Part shown: positions 11,221 to 23,888 of the stretch, piece after piece
Position numbering within the stretch: position 1 is the stretch's first letter
Layout: every line of letters begins with the position of its first letter
Assembly: GCA_029948255.1 (NCBI GenBank)
Contig: JALIZF010001797.1
Location: 256,001 to 320,000, forward strand
Reading direction: 5' to 3'
Length of the DNA stretch: 64,000 nt
Source: Telmatactis stephensoni
Taxonomy: Eukaryota > Cnidaria > Anthozoa > Actiniaria > Isophelliidae
The notes under the pieces: model-generated
Database searches by the model: none
Told to the model about the DNA's origin: nothing
Seen by the model: the letters and a program-made list of their open reading frames with translations, nothing else
Position numbers and translations under genes: made by a program

Positions 11221-12079
11221 AAAAACATAAAGGACCATGTAGAAATCAACATAATATCAATCAATCAACGACAACACATTTTTATATGCAATATTTTTTA
11301 GAGACAAAAATAGAGACTGAAATAATTAAGGACAGAAACAGAAGGAAGATAGAAAGAGAGAAACAAGAAACTACAAAATTTCTTTGGATGTGAACTTCTC
11401 TCAACGGACAAGTACATGACTCCTCTGCAACTCGAGGAGAGTAGCGAGCATCACCACTATACAGTATAGAGGTAAGAATTTTTCGCATCTTAATGCCTTG
11501 TAAAACTAATGAGTCAATTCAAAGGTTCGAGCTTGGATATTAAAAAGAGGGGCTCGGCGGCTCGGCGCGCGGGCTTGGATTTTACCATTCTATACTGATC
11601 CCTTAAATATTTTGTAGCTCTACAATCTGAAGACTTCTTTTCACTGCAGAGAATGAAAATCTGAGACTAAATTTAGTAAAAGAAAGAGATTAAATGAAGA
11701 AAGAAAATGTGAGAATTGACAATGAGATGAAGAGAGATACAAAATAGACTCAGTACTTAACTTAGAAATGTGAAAATGAAATAAATCTGCTCATTCCTCA
11801 TGCGGTTCACCTCTCTTCGCAGTTCACCTCTTTTCGACTGTTTACATTTTGCATAAACAATTTTATTACATTTTGTGAGGTTTTTTTTTACATTTGTATT
11901 TTGCATCGTTATTACACTTCGTTTAAGCGAGTTATTACACATTGTGTTTGTGTATTTTTTTCTCCAGTGCCCTTGTCAAAATATGCCATGCAAAAATGGA
12001 GGACCTTGCCAATCACTTTACGAAGCAAATGATTACAAATGTATTTGTGCGGCTCCTGATTTTGTTGGCACCAATTGTG
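11221..12079 (+). pseudogene. PAN-EGF family pseudogene: rearranged PAN part plus intact EGF exon
   Basis: Bases 11366-11475 match the 3' third of the PAN exon of the gene at 23889 (CELLSTDKYMTPLQL, HHHY) but with an in-frame TAG before the donor, and no signal peptide or front half. Bases 11968-12079 are a complete 112-nt EGF exon (CQNMPCKNGGPC..CICAAPDFVGTNC) with good TCTCCAG acceptor and G|GTAAGT donor. No C-terminal exon follows on this strand: the intron runs straight into the duplicated 3' flank of the next minus-strand gene. Bases 11221-11355 resemble the start of intron 1 of the 23889 gene but lie before, not after, the PAN piece. Dead, or at most an EGF exon donor. Confidence 0.72.
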
Positions 12080-12600
12080 GTAAGTTTCATAAGCCTGGTT
12101 TTCACTAGCCACTCAAGCACAAGGGAAAGCACAAGCGAAGGATAAGGCTCCGTTTTCACTACTGACCCCGGTAAGCTTGTGCTTATGCTCACTCTACCTC
12201 TTTTGACACAGGAAACCCGCATAGCAAACATGTTGGTGCAAGATATCGAAGTGTACAACTACGGCCATAGTGTATCAACATGCATAGTGTAGCAATCAAA
12301 TGTCCAATATAAGAAACTGCTGAGTTCGTCGATCAGCCAATCTATTATCGTGGATAATATGTTCTGGCTGGCATGTTCTCTGGGGGAGGGTGCACTACGG
12401 TGTTTTCACTTTCATTATAAACCCTGTTGGAAAATATGTACACCGAAAAACAAAAAGCGGTAACAAACTCTGTGACCTCTGTCATGCAAGCAAGCGTCAC
12501 GCCCTCGTATGGCCCCAGTCTCTTCAGCATTGCTCCCAGTCTACCTCTTTTGACACAGGAACCCCGCATAACGAGTTTTAGAAAGCAGATTTGAATTTCA
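12080..12600. repeat. Duplicated 3' flank of the second PAN-EGF gene (pairs with 5760-6241)
   Basis: Same order of motifs as at 5760-6241: CATAAGCCTGGTTTTCAC, CTTGTGCTTATG, two copies of CTCTTTTGACACAGGAA about 350 bases apart, and GATAATATGTTCTGGCTGGC. Similarity begins about 20 bases after the donor of the EGF exon at 11968-12079, which places the duplication breakpoint there. Confidence 0.7.
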
Positions 12601-15307
12601 TTAGTCATAATACGCAAACACGTTGGTGCAAGAGGTACCCTCGTTGTCGCCTTCCCCGCCATTCAGTAAATCCTCCATTGTCCACAGCCTTAGTTCTTGA
12701 TTTTCTTTGACCATCATGGGGGGAGTAAACTCGGGGAAGATCAATTCTGGATCCATGGCTGTTACCCCTGGAAACTGATAGTAAGCACTGTACCTTACTT
12801 CTATACGAGATGAGGGTAAAAGTCTTGCTTTCTTTTCATCTGTGATAACAACTTCCAGTTGATCCGACCGACTTCCCCAGTATCCTCCCGGATAACCATC
12901 AGATCTAGAGCGTGTTATATTACCCGAAACGTGTACAAGCTTTATTGCTTTGATATTGCCAGCAGGTTTGGTTTTAACAACGCCGTACTTATCACCAGCC
13001 GCAGAGAAACATACTGGGTTCGAGTTAAGCTGTCTCCATTCTAAAAAAAAGCAAAAGAAAGTTTTGAGTAGTGATTAGTTGCGATTAACTGCGAGGAAAG
13101 ACGGCAAAGACAAAGATACTGAGATTAATGTATAGACTGGCATAGCAACAAAAAGAAACTGCAAAACTGTTGTGACATGATGCGTCAAAACTCTAAACGC
13201 GCTAAATTTGTATATGCCCAATTTTATTTTGCTCAACTGAACCTGTGGCCAAAATCTTCTCAAGTTATGGTAAACCTTAACTTTTTGGAGATATTTACAA
13301 CAGTGATGGCTTTTCTGCTGATCAAAATGTTACCTCTTCTAAGGTACATCTCTGAGAATCAATCACCAAATTTTGTTGACAATTGACATCTTGCTCTTTG
13401 AGCTTAAATAAAGGGCTTGTATACAAAATATTGAGTCTTAACAACGTATGGGGCAGGATTATATGCCGTCACATTGTGTGTTTGGATGCATTTGTTTTAC
13501 AAAAGAAAGAGCTCCTTCTTCCATATAAGGAAATTTGTACCGGCTACCATATTTGGTAGTTGGAATAAATTTTCATCGCGAAAAAAGCAATTTTCTTCGA
13601 AAATTTCATCCTCATTTACAGCCATTCGGGTGAAAACATCCTAACCAAGTAAGCCATTTTGATTTTGGCCGAAAAAGAACTAGAACAGTGTAGAAACAAT
13701 GTATAAAACAGGGACCTGTGTTTTGTTTACCACAGGAAACCCGAAAACAGCACAGATTTCTTGATATGGTATCATAAAAATACTGTAGCAACCATTTTTG
13801 AATTCAATTGTTCAAAATATTTTGTTTTGCATTTTATGATTGGATAGTAATAACTTGATTTAACTATATACTGATAACTGTCTCAGGGACTGACCTTTCT
13901 TTTAGCAAATAGCAAATAGATGAAATTTTATTTCACCGTATATTTTCACTTCTTCACGCTTTAAGCTGAAAGTTTTTTGCTTGATTTCTATGGGTGCATT
14001 GAACCACGAAAGTTGAATTTGGCGTTTGTAGCTTAATTACACCCGATTTCATATGAGTGCACACTGTCGGGCATTTTTAATTTTTGCGTCACGCATGACT
14101 CGACCGACATCACATGATGTGCTATGTAACCGTATTAAGGACAGTTTGTTTGTTTTCAAACCCAAAAATTTGGAAAATTGAAAACACATCCTATGTATGC
14201 CGAGCTTTTAGTGGTGGTATCACAATCGAGAATCAATTCGTATCATTTTGTATTCTTACCACAATTCCTCCCTGCAAAATTAGTTTTACAGTTGCAAAGG
14301 TAATCTTGGCTCTCCTTCGGGACGCAAGTTCCTCCATTTGCACATGGTTCATCTTCGCAAGATTTCTACAAGAAATTCGCTGCTGCTTTAGTACTTGTTT
14401 TTGATTTAAGTTTACTTCCATTGTTGTTTGTTTGTTTCGGTTTGTTTGTTTGTTTGTTTGTTTGTTTGTTTGTTTGTTTGTTTGTTTGTTTGTTTGAATA
14501 ACAACTTATCATTTCCACAAAATTAAAATAATCAACCAAACTAACAAATTCATGGAAACAAAACTAAACAAATAAATAGCACGCTGACTTAATTGCATAA
14601 CAACTTATCGTTTAATTTCCACAAAATATAAAAAGGACGGCAGTAAATCGAATTGAAATTAAAATTTCAGCAATAAATGATTAAAAACTTCCCAAATTGA
14701 CTCTTTCTACTAAACTTAGATGAAGACTAAACAGACCAAACTAACAGAACAAAACAAAATCAACACGACAGAACAGAACAGAATAGATCAGTTTTGTTTC
14801 TCTATTACAAATATTACGGTGAATTCAGTGCAAAGCTCAACTGTTGTATATTAGTCAGACTCGTACTTGTGATTCTAAGTTATCTCAGATAGATAAACAC
14901 ATTTAAATGTTAACTTATTTCAAAAACTTTTTCAAAACTACCAACGTCTGGTTCTGATTTCTACTGACCTTTAAAGTGTAGTGATGATGAACATTGCTCT
15001 TAATCAAAGGATAGTTGAACTTGTACATGGACAAAAGCTCACAACCGAAAAAAGCCGATTCTATTTTCTTGTAGAGAAAGTTAAACGACCAACACTTGAA
15101 GTGCTGAGTACATTTCCACGAACATTCTAAGGCATCGGTGACATTGAATCCAACAAGAGAAGGCACCGATAGGGTCTTGTTGTAGTCCATGGTGAACAAG
15201 GCGTAGTTTTCTCTGCCACCTCTTTGGAAATTTTGAGCTGATGAATTTGTTAGCAGAGATGCCAGTATGTAAAGGGCTGTACTCAGGAAATATAGTTTCT
15301 GCATCAT
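12601..15307 (-). CDS. Secreted PAN/Apple-EGF protein with unknown C-terminal domain, copy 2
   Basis: Exons in order are 14969-15307, 14260-14365 and 12601-13040, phases 0 and 1, giving 294 residues and stop TAA. The third exon was checked codon by codon and is open throughout. The signal peptide and PAN exon differ from copy 1 by one residue (QRGGREN for QRDGREN). The EGF domain (CEDEPCANGGTC..CNC..C) differs at four positions. The C-terminal domain differs at about twenty positions and has a small insertion (SRSDGYPGG for WPGYPGG). Splice sites match copy 1, with a better EGF donor (G|GTAAGA). Intron 2 is 1.2 kb against 2.1 kb in copy 1, which gained transposons. Role as for copy 1: secreted, likely binding, unproven. 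Confidence 0.82.
14424..14495. repeat. (GTTT)n microsatellite
   Basis: Nearly pure TTTG repeat in intron 1 of copy 2, at the same place as the impure run in copy 1. Confidence 0.9.
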
Positions 15308-16935
15308 TCATGCAGTTTGGACGACTTCGTTATCTTTGTAAAGCTCAATGATGTTCACAGGCTCGCTACGCAGTAAGAAATAGCACACTTTTTTGTTTTA
15401 TTTTAAAACGAATTAAATTTTACTTATGAAAACTTTTTCATTGGTCACTGGGTGCAATATGCACTTTTAATATGCCTCCCAGGTTGACTGTTATTTACCA
15501 TAAATCTGACCTTGCAGTATATATTGAGTGTTTCATTCGACAAACCGAGCATACATACCGGCAGCGTGCGTTAGTAGTAGACAACATATATTGATTCAAT
15601 GCAATCTAGTCGCAGCATATAAATCAAATTTTGTAAATATAATACAAGACGTGTTTGCTAAGAATTAATCTTGGTGAAAATTTTATCAGTTCAAAGAAGT
15701 ATTCAAATTTTCTGAGTTTTTTTCTTACTCTTGATCTTATAAGACGTAAAACTTTTAAGCAGAAGAGTTGGTTGCAGCTCAGAAAAGTAGTAGTGTAGCT
15801 ACGTACCATCACGTAGGAACGCACGTACGTGTCTCGGAGGCTGGGAAAATACTAGTGAACTATTCAGTGATTAAGGTGGCCCGCGCCTGTTAATCGTTTG
15901 CCAGGTCTAAATTTCAGTCGCATCTTTCAGCACCATAACCTTTACCGGTTTCAAAGTTTTTTGGAGTAATAACTCAATAATCGAATTGAGCATAGCAATC
16001 GTATCAGTGAGTGGTACGAATGAGCTTTTATCAGGTATTTTTAAATTCGTATAACAGAAAAAGAATTACCATAGCTGGAAAGCGAAAAGTGTGAATTTGT
16101 TAGAAAACCGCTGGTAGGTATCTCTTGCCTACCAGCGAATGTTTCATACAAAATTTCGATTTCGGAAAATTCATATCTTCGTGAGTTTGAAAGTTACTTC
16201 AAACTTCACAGTTTTACTAATTTTGACGTGCTCTTTCCAGCTATGGTAATTATATTTCTGTACTGTGACTTTTGGAATTACATGATAAAAGCTCATTGAG
16301 TAGCATTTATAGAGATATCGCTGATCTTGAAAACGCCATTTTGAGAGAAAATGCTCATAATTCCGAAAAATCAAGATGAATTTCTCATACCGGAGCTATT
16401 CGCGGCCAGAAGGCGAAAGAGGAGCTATATAAAACGTAACTAAAGAAGGCAAAAACAAAGAGCGAAAACCGGTCAATTGCGAACGCCTATAAAAATAAGG
16501 GAATAGTCTTTGATTAGTTTGAACATGAGTTAATAGATCGAAAAAGGGGACTTGTCCGTTCCAAATGTAAAAAAAAGTAAAAACAAAAACACAACAAAAA
16601 ACACAGATCTAGAGACACACACAAACCTAAACAACTTCAACTTATGCCAGCGACGTACCCCTCCCTTACCGACAAGATACGGTAATTTGCCAGCTGAATT
16701 CAAAGTACGTAAGACTTTCATTACGGTCAAATGAAAATCTTACTATAATCTCTCTCTTGTATAAATAGTGTGGCTCTAATCAAACTGATGTCAAAAAATA
16801 ATAATGTAATAAGATCTATTATAGTCTTGACTTTATATATTTTAGATTGCATTGCATTTGCCGAGTGAGTGTCGAGGACTACAAACAAGATTGTTTAATT
16901 CAGGTCATGCTCGTCATTATAAGATTAATAGATAA
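15308..16935. other. Duplicated 5' flank and unannotated intergenic DNA
   Basis: Bases 15308-15850 repeat 10002-10550 (CTTTTTCATTGGTCACTGGG, TATATTGAGTGTTTCATTCG and others) and probably hold the promoter of copy 2. From 15872 (TTAAGGTGGCCCGCGCC) to about 16400 there may be another transposon; it contains a short hairpin with GGTAGG/CCTACC at about 16110-16135. The short frames at 16530-16734 show nothing. No gene. Confidence 0.45.
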
Positions 16936-17078
16936 GTAATCATACGCTTTCTCGTTCAATTTGGAATTAATTTACACTCGTGTGTTTTTCAAAGATTCTC
17001 AAAATTGCACGAGCCCGTAACACGCTCGTGCAAATTAATATAATTCCGGCAAATTAAACTCGAAACCGTATGATTACC
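16936..17078. mobile_element. Palindromic MITE, GTAATCATACG family, copy 1
   Basis: Left GTAATCATACGCTTTCTCG and right end CGTATGATTAC pair. The arms contain TTCAATTTGGAATTAATTT and ACTCGTGTG. The same element is at 26879-27007. Confidence 0.75.
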
Positions 17079-17225
17079 TCTACAAACCGATTAGCTTTAA
17101 TTTTTACTATACGTACTTTTGAGCGTTTTTGTATTTAATTTGTGTTTAGTTCCATGTATATATCAGTTAATTTTATCTTAATTTATATTTATTTATATAT
17201 TTATATATTTATATATTATAAGGAC

Positions 17226-17457
17226 GAATAGTACATTATCCTTCCTGCTTACTCATTAGCATTAGTTAAGGTATGGAGACACCCCTGACGAGCAAGCTCG
17301 CAGGAATTAAACCAATGAGTAAGCAAGAAGGGTGGGTGGGAGGGGCGACTCTGTCTTGCAGTCAACTTCGCGGCAACTGACACTTATGCATAATTAATGT
17401 ATCCTTAAATAATGCTAATGACGTCATCCGGAAGGCTCATGAATATTCAATGAGTTT
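17226..17457. mobile_element. Short (227-bp) copy of the GAATA-bordered element
   Basis: GAATA (17226-17230) is followed by GTACATTATCCTTCCTGC... and the copy ends ...CATGAATATTCAATGAGTTT at 17457. Its first ~53 bases recur at 17463, and its last ~115 bases recur at 23305-23419, so it is an internally deleted version of the neighbour. The ends form imperfect subterminal inverted repeats (CCTTCC..TCATTAGCATTA..TTAAGG against the complement of the other end). Confidence 0.7.
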
Positions 17458-20400
17458 GAATAGTACATTATCCTTCCTGCTTACTCATTAGCATTAGTTA
17501 AGGTATGGAGACACCCCTTCCTCGCCGTCTATACGATGACTAAACCAAACCGTGGTCTACAACATACATTACTTCCCTGTCCTTAACCATCCAAACCTTA
17601 TCCCAACCTTACTTACTTCACTATATGGCAACAACCCCTAACCTCAATATCCAAACCTTACATATTTGTTCAGTTTCCAACCTTAGATACGCTTATTTCC
17701 AACACTTAACATCGTGCATTTCTTAGCCTCAGCTAAAATTCGTTTGAGATTCCATCCTCACTAGTACAGAAATATATATCTAATCGGGCACAACCAACAT
17801 AGGCTTTACCCCTAAATTTTGTCACGAAGTCAGCTCAACCACATGCAATCTATGGGACGAGCCAAAACGTACCAAAGACCAATCCTTTTGTTTTGTTTTG
17901 TCTTATAGCATATCCTAAATTCGTCTCTAGTATAACAGATTCTTGACCATATAGCGAAACACTCAGCTACTCTAATTTAGAGCACATGCAGAGCTATCGC
18001 CCGATTTACAATCATAGATCATTCAGTTTACACAAATTCAAAAGCAAACTACGGAATCCCAGATGGATTGTCCAACAGCTTAAACCACCAGTTTTGTCCA
18101 CTCCACGTTCGAGAATTGAGCCAAGAGCTCCATCTTCCTTTAGAAAGTCCAGAAACTAAGTAAACCGAGTTGGAGAGTTGGCCAAATGATTCAGAAAGAC
18201 GATTATTTTTTTTTTTTGCAATTCCTCCTCAAGGAGCTAACAACTATTTTAGAAAACGTTACGCACCACCCAAGGTCCTCACTACACGGCCTGGCTGCGT
18301 TACCTGGTACGCTCAATCCGGAACCGTTAAAATAGATATCTTGCCAAAGCCTACGCAATGATCATTGACTTTGGGGCCAATCAACAAAAACCGACAGAGG
18401 GGCGTTGCCTTAACTTAGGAGACGGGACTGGTCTTGATTATTCCCGAATCACGTACCAATTGCAGGTCAATCACGTAGCAAGCAAAACTCCCATCTCATC
18501 CCACGGATCACGCATGCAATTAAGGAAAATTCCAAATCACCCGGACACTTACCCCTCCCTGGAAATTGTTGCACAGAAGAAGGAGAAGAAAAACATTGTC
18601 GATCACATCTCAAGTCAACAACAAGATATGACACACGAGATCATGTTCCACAAATGCTGCACACGCAAGTGAACCTTAAAAGACGACGTTGTTTTGGGAG
18701 AACGGGGGAATCTACTTGCCTCATCACGACTAACCTATACATTTAGTCGAATACCGTCTTAAATGCCAGGTGGATAGGTGACACGAAACCAGGCCCCACC
18801 TGAGCCCGCATTGTCCAGTCACGTTTTCATCGAATGTGACGACCGCATGCGGGAAGCAAAACTAATTTCAAGAAGAAGATATTTTGTCCAACAAATAGTC
18901 CATGCTTCCAGCCAGTCTTCAGGGGAACATGTAACTACGAATCATTTCCCAATTCAAACTGTACTTTCCGGAAGAAATCCACTTCGATGAAACTAAAAAA
19001 CGCAAAGAACAAACCGAGTTTCCGAAACGTGATTTGGGCACTCCCAAATAAGGCATGTATAGACACTTTACTGAAAGCCATTAAAAGAGAGACAAGAACT
19101 CGAACGATGACCTATCCATGATTAGAAAAATACGCAATTCAACATGTGAGACCACACAGCATACACACGGGGCATTCGAACATTGCAGCCGACCTCGGGA
19201 ATGTGTTAGAGATTCGAAAGCCGACACCCGCCCCCAGCAAAGTACAGACAGTAACTCCATGAAATGGCTAGATACCCTACTTGTCTTGACAGACACTGAT
19301 GCAAAGGTTTCAGAGCACGCTGATCGGTAGTCCTGCCGAGATTGCCCAACTCAATTTAGACATTCTCCCGGTGAAACGCCATCGCGTCTCAAAAGCAAGA
19401 ACGTTTGGCTTGCCTTCCTGAAAACAGCTCACCCAAAAGAAAATTCAGGACACGTCGAGGTCATTTGTCATATATATACGGGACCCCGGGAAAAGGCGGT
19501 CACTTTGGCCTTGGAACTCGACTCTCCTAGGATAGGAAAGTAGTTCACCGAAAGGAAACAGACACCGTACTTAAACTCTCACATTTGTAGGAGTATCATC
19601 AGACACAACCTTGAATTCACATCAGAATTATCTATCACACTACTTCAAATTTCGTTTTGTTTGTTTTTTTGTTTGTTTGTTTGTTTGTTTTTGTTTTGTT
19701 TTGTAATTACAATAAAGAATGTTGACGCAGGTCGTCAATTCGGGTTTGGTGAAATATAACATTCAATGGCACTTCTCCAATGAATCAGAACCCGGCAGCT
19801 GATAGACAGTAGATGGCGCCACCTTGACAGCACTGTCAACCTCTCTCAATGTTGACAATCCTACTAGAAAACGATTGAATTCTTCCCTCGAAGAAAACAT
19901 GAAATGAAAGATAATGCAAAGACGTGCAAAGAAAAAACGCCGAATGAATGCCAAAACTCATTGGAAAAGAGTATCTATTTTGGGGGTTCAAAAACTGCGA
20001 ATGTATGAAATAACGATGGAGGACAAGCTTTCCTTCGAGAAAGAAGATTAATTTCACCCAACTTGGGCATCAAAAGTCGGCCTTTCGAACATTTTGAGCG
20101 CCCCTTGGCTTTATAAAACTGGATGACTACTCCGCAGGAAAAAAACATTCAGGCAGGGTCACCTGTCCCCCAAAACTCATCGCCTTTACGGGTCATTTTT
20201 CCCGAGCTTGGCGTCCCTAAACTCATGGACGAACTTCACCTCCGACTATAGGGGGAGATTCCCTCCCCAAAAAAGGTCAGGGAAAATGAAACAAAACCAA
20301 AAGAACAGAACTAATCCAAGCCCAGGAAAAATGACCACCGTAGTTCGCTAAGGCGAGCTCAAGGGAATGCCCTATTGGACAATACGCTTGTGGGGTCATT

Positions 20401-23400
20401 TCCCTATACTCGAATCAATTGTTTGGGGAAAGATGGATACTTCCTAGCTGTGAGAAGAACCCGCGGAAGAAATCTTTGAGAATGGACTTGATCGGACAGC
20501 ATTCGGTAGCCGAGATGATAGGAACGATACCAGGTGAAGAAATCACGTGCCCGCATTGACATTTGCATAAGAAAAACAAATACCGTGCAAATATGCAGCA
20601 TACTCTGTAGGACAAGCTGCTTGCATTCCATACCCTTCTATTGCGTCTACCATGCAGGGACTTCTCGGCAATCGTCCGCCCAGCAGTGAGTTGTGTCCTG
20701 CATGCAGGATAAAACTTGACACTTTAAAGTTTTCGAACCTCTACTGAAGACCTTCTCTGCACCGTGCCTCTGTTCAAAATATATTTGATTTTGGAAGTTG
20801 AAAACGAAAAGGAGAAAACAAAAAAGAAAAGAACTTAATTTACAGCTCCACCGCTGTTCACGATAAATTCGGTTGAAAAGGGAAACAAAAACCACAAGGA
20901 AAAGAAAACTGTCTTTACAACAAAACTTTATGATGGCTCAGACCCTTGTCTAGCCCTTACTACTATATGCGGCTAAAATCCTTATCCGTTCCAGACCTTT
21001 AGACGCCCGACATGGATCCACATCCGCTAGCCTTAACTCGACTTAGACCCTTTGTCGGTCTTGTACTTAGCTCCACTTAGGACATTAATAAGCCAGATCT
21101 TGACACGGCGCAATCACACAACCTATAGCCCTTGACTCGGCTTAGGTAGGAATTCGACCATGCAGTCTTCGACTTGATTAGGCCCTCACTCGGTCTATCC
21201 CTATAGCTTGAATCGTTGCATGTAGACGCTAACTTGGTCAGCCCTTGACTAAACGTAGGCCCTAACTTGGCCTTACTTGGTTTAGGCCTAACTCGGTTTG
21301 GACTCTAATTCGGTCAGCCGTTGACTAGGCTCAGGCACCCACTCGGTCTAGCCCTTGACTAAACTTTAGACACTAGCTTGGCCAACCCTTGACTCGGCTA
21401 AGGCCCTCACTGGGTCTGGTCCTTGACCAAGCTTAGACCCAAACAAGGATAGAAGAACTTCTCTGCTCCACCATCCACTATTTGCAATAAATTCGGTCTG
21501 ACAAATCTTTGAGATGACTCAGGCCCTTGTCTAGCTCCTACTACCATGTACGGCTAAAACCCTTACCTGCTCCAGACTTTTAGGGGCCCGACATGGACCC
21601 TCATCTGTTAACTCAACTTAGAACCTTTCTGGATCTTGTGCTTCACTCCACTTAGGACATTAATCACACAACCTAGCCCTCGACTCGACTTAGATGCAAA
21701 TTCGACCAGCCTTCGATTCGACTTAGGCTCCCACTCTGTCTAACCCTTGAATTGGAGCAAGTGGACCCTTACTTGGTCGGTCCTTGCATGACTAAACTTA
21801 GGCCCTAACTTGGCCAGCCCATGATTCTGCTTACACCCTTTCTCGGTCTTGCGCTTAGCTCCACTTTGGACATAAATAGATCAGATCTTGACACGGCTAG
21901 CGCTTAATCACACAACTCGACTCAGCTTACGCCCCCGCTGAGTCTAGCCCGTGACTTGCCTTAGGCCCCCACTCGGTCTAGCCCTTGACTAAGCTCAGAT
22001 CCCAACTTGGCCAGCCCTTGACTCTGCTTAGTTCCTCACTGGGTCAGCCCTTGACTAAGTTTAGAACGGCCTACTTAGCTAGCCCTTGACGTGGCTTAGG
22101 CCCTAACTCGGTCTAGCCCTCGACTCGGCTTAGACCCTAACTCGGCCAGCCCTTGACTCGGCTAAGGCCCTTACTCGATCTATAGCCCTTGACTCGGCTT
22201 AGACCCTAACTCGGCCAGCCCTTGACTCGGCTAAGGCCCTTACTCGATCTATAGCCCTTGACTCGGCTTAGAACCTAACTCGGCCAGCCCTTGACTCGGC
22301 TAAGGCCCTTACTCGATCTATAGCCCTTGACTCGGCTTAGACCCTAACTCGGCCAGCCCTTGACTCGGCTAAGGCCCTTACTCGATCTATAGCCCTTGAC
22401 TCGGCTTAGACCCTAACTCGGCCAGCCCTTGACTCGGCTAAGGCCCTTACTCGATCTATAGCCCTTGACTCGGCTTAGAACCTAACTCGGCCAGCCCTTG
22501 ACTCGGCTTAGGCCATTACTCGATCTATAATCCTTGACTTAGCTTAGACTTTAGCTCAGTCAGCCCTCGACTAGGCTAAGGTTTCTCTCGGTCTAGCACT
22601 TGAAATTTTGCAAAAACAAAACTATGACCGCAGCAAAACAAAACACAACTATTTGAAAAATTGAAGAAAAACGCGAATTGTAGCAATAATTGCACAAACT
22701 AAAATTAACACGCCACAATGAAAACCGTCACAATAAGCCGAACCAATCGAGCACGAGGTAACCGAAGCGAGAAAAACGACGCCTAATTAGTATTCAGCGG
22801 CGGCAAATTTGAACTCAACAAGCAATGGAAATTATAAAATTTCAAAAACAGACCACAAAGACATGAAGCCGGATTCGTTTAAGAGCCAAGAAAATCAATA
22901 CTACGGCTTAAATCACAAAACCTTTCCACGGCTGGCAGCTCTCTCTCGGCTGGCAACCCTCCGATCCGCCGATGGTTCGTGAAAGTTCAACAAAGCCAAC
23001 ACTAACATTAAATACCGCAGACTCACCGCAATAAGCAAAGAGAATATGCCTCTCATCCTCATTCTCCCGAGCAGACGAGCAAAATCGCCACGTTTGATTC
23101 TGATCCATTGGACAACTACAGCAGCTTCTTCGACTCGAAGACATAATTATGTTTCATTCACGGTTCCAAGAACGACGGCAGAAGTAAATAAAGCCATCAA
23201 TGGTTTCCAAGCTGACGATCTTATTTTGAAGATCTGGGCTGAAGATCTATCATCTTGAAGCCATGAAAGGTGTAGAAACTGCTGGGCGGACGATCTGTCA
23301 TCTTGAGCGACTCTGTCTTGCAGTCAACTTCGCGGCAACTGACACTTATGCATAATTAATGTATCCTTAAATAATGCTAATGACGTCATCCGGAAGGCTC

Positions 23401-23424
23401 ATGAATATTCAATGAGTTTGAATA
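17458..23424. mobile_element. Large (~5.96 kb) GAATA-bordered element, tandem with the short copy
   Basis: It starts directly after a GAATA at 17458-17462, runs to ...AATGAGTTT at 23419 and ends at another GAATA (23420-23424). The same five bases therefore separate outside/short copy, short copy/large copy and large copy/outside. The interior is less AT-rich than its surroundings and has no transposase, reverse transcriptase or integrase motif I can see. It holds an unusual run of modest open frames on the plus strand (about 18040-19330) and a long minisatellite. It has the look of a large non-autonomous DNA element; an LTR-type or Helitron-type origin cannot be excluded. Confidence 0.6.
20935..22600. 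repeat. Minisatellite with a 69-bp higher-order unit
   Basis: Built of variants of CCCTTGACTCGGCTTAG.. of about 33-36 bases. From about 22117 to 22530 the half-units alternate in a strict 69-base period (the CTATAG landmark falls at 22185, 22254, 22323, 22392 and 22461), six nearly identical copies. Before that (20935-22117) the same vocabulary is degenerate. It lies inside the large GAATA element. Confidence 0.85.
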
Positions 23425-23427
23425 AAG

Positions 23428-23888
23428 TATGTGTGTGTGTGTGTACGTATGTATGTATGTAATTTAGGGCTCAAAATTGTGAATAGGTAATCTTTAAAAA
23501 CACTAGACATTTTCCATCATTTCTGCTCTCCTACTTTGGCGCCATTTTGTTTTGACCTCAAAATATATCCCACAATGTACTTGTGTGACGTAAAAGCTTC
23601 TAAGGTTTATTAGAACTGAAGAGATATACAGTTTCAACTCAGCATCTTTGAAATTTTCAAGTAAAACCCTCATGGTTTCTTTCTTTATTTGGAATAGCTT
23701 CGTACAATGCACACCGGGCTTGATATCCTTGAATTTGATTGGCTGACAGTATTGACCATGCCATACCAAAATAAACTGGTAAATGAGCGAGAACTTGATT
23801 GATTGAATGAAAGGCTATGCTGAATAATTGATGGCCAAATTGCGCAAATTCGAACACGAAATTAGTAAACAGAGAAGAAAGCTTAAAC
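23428..23888 (+). promoter_or_regulatory. 5' flank of the third PAN-EGF gene
   Basis: A (GT)n/(GTAT)n run at 23429-23460 borders the upstream element. The remaining ~430 bases precede the ATG at 23889 and must contain the promoter if the gene is active, but no TATA or initiator element could be fixed with confidence. Confidence 0.35.

Noticed and set aside
17344..17462. LTRs of an LTR retrotransposon (with 23305-23424)
   Set aside because: There is a direct repeat, but it starts mid-way in the short copy, the GAATA borders and subterminal inverted repeats fit a tandem DNA element better, and no primer-binding site or pol motif is seen. Not fully excluded.
22117..22530. CRISPR-like array
   Set aside because: The whole 69-base unit repeats, without unique spacers, in a eukaryotic intergenic element.
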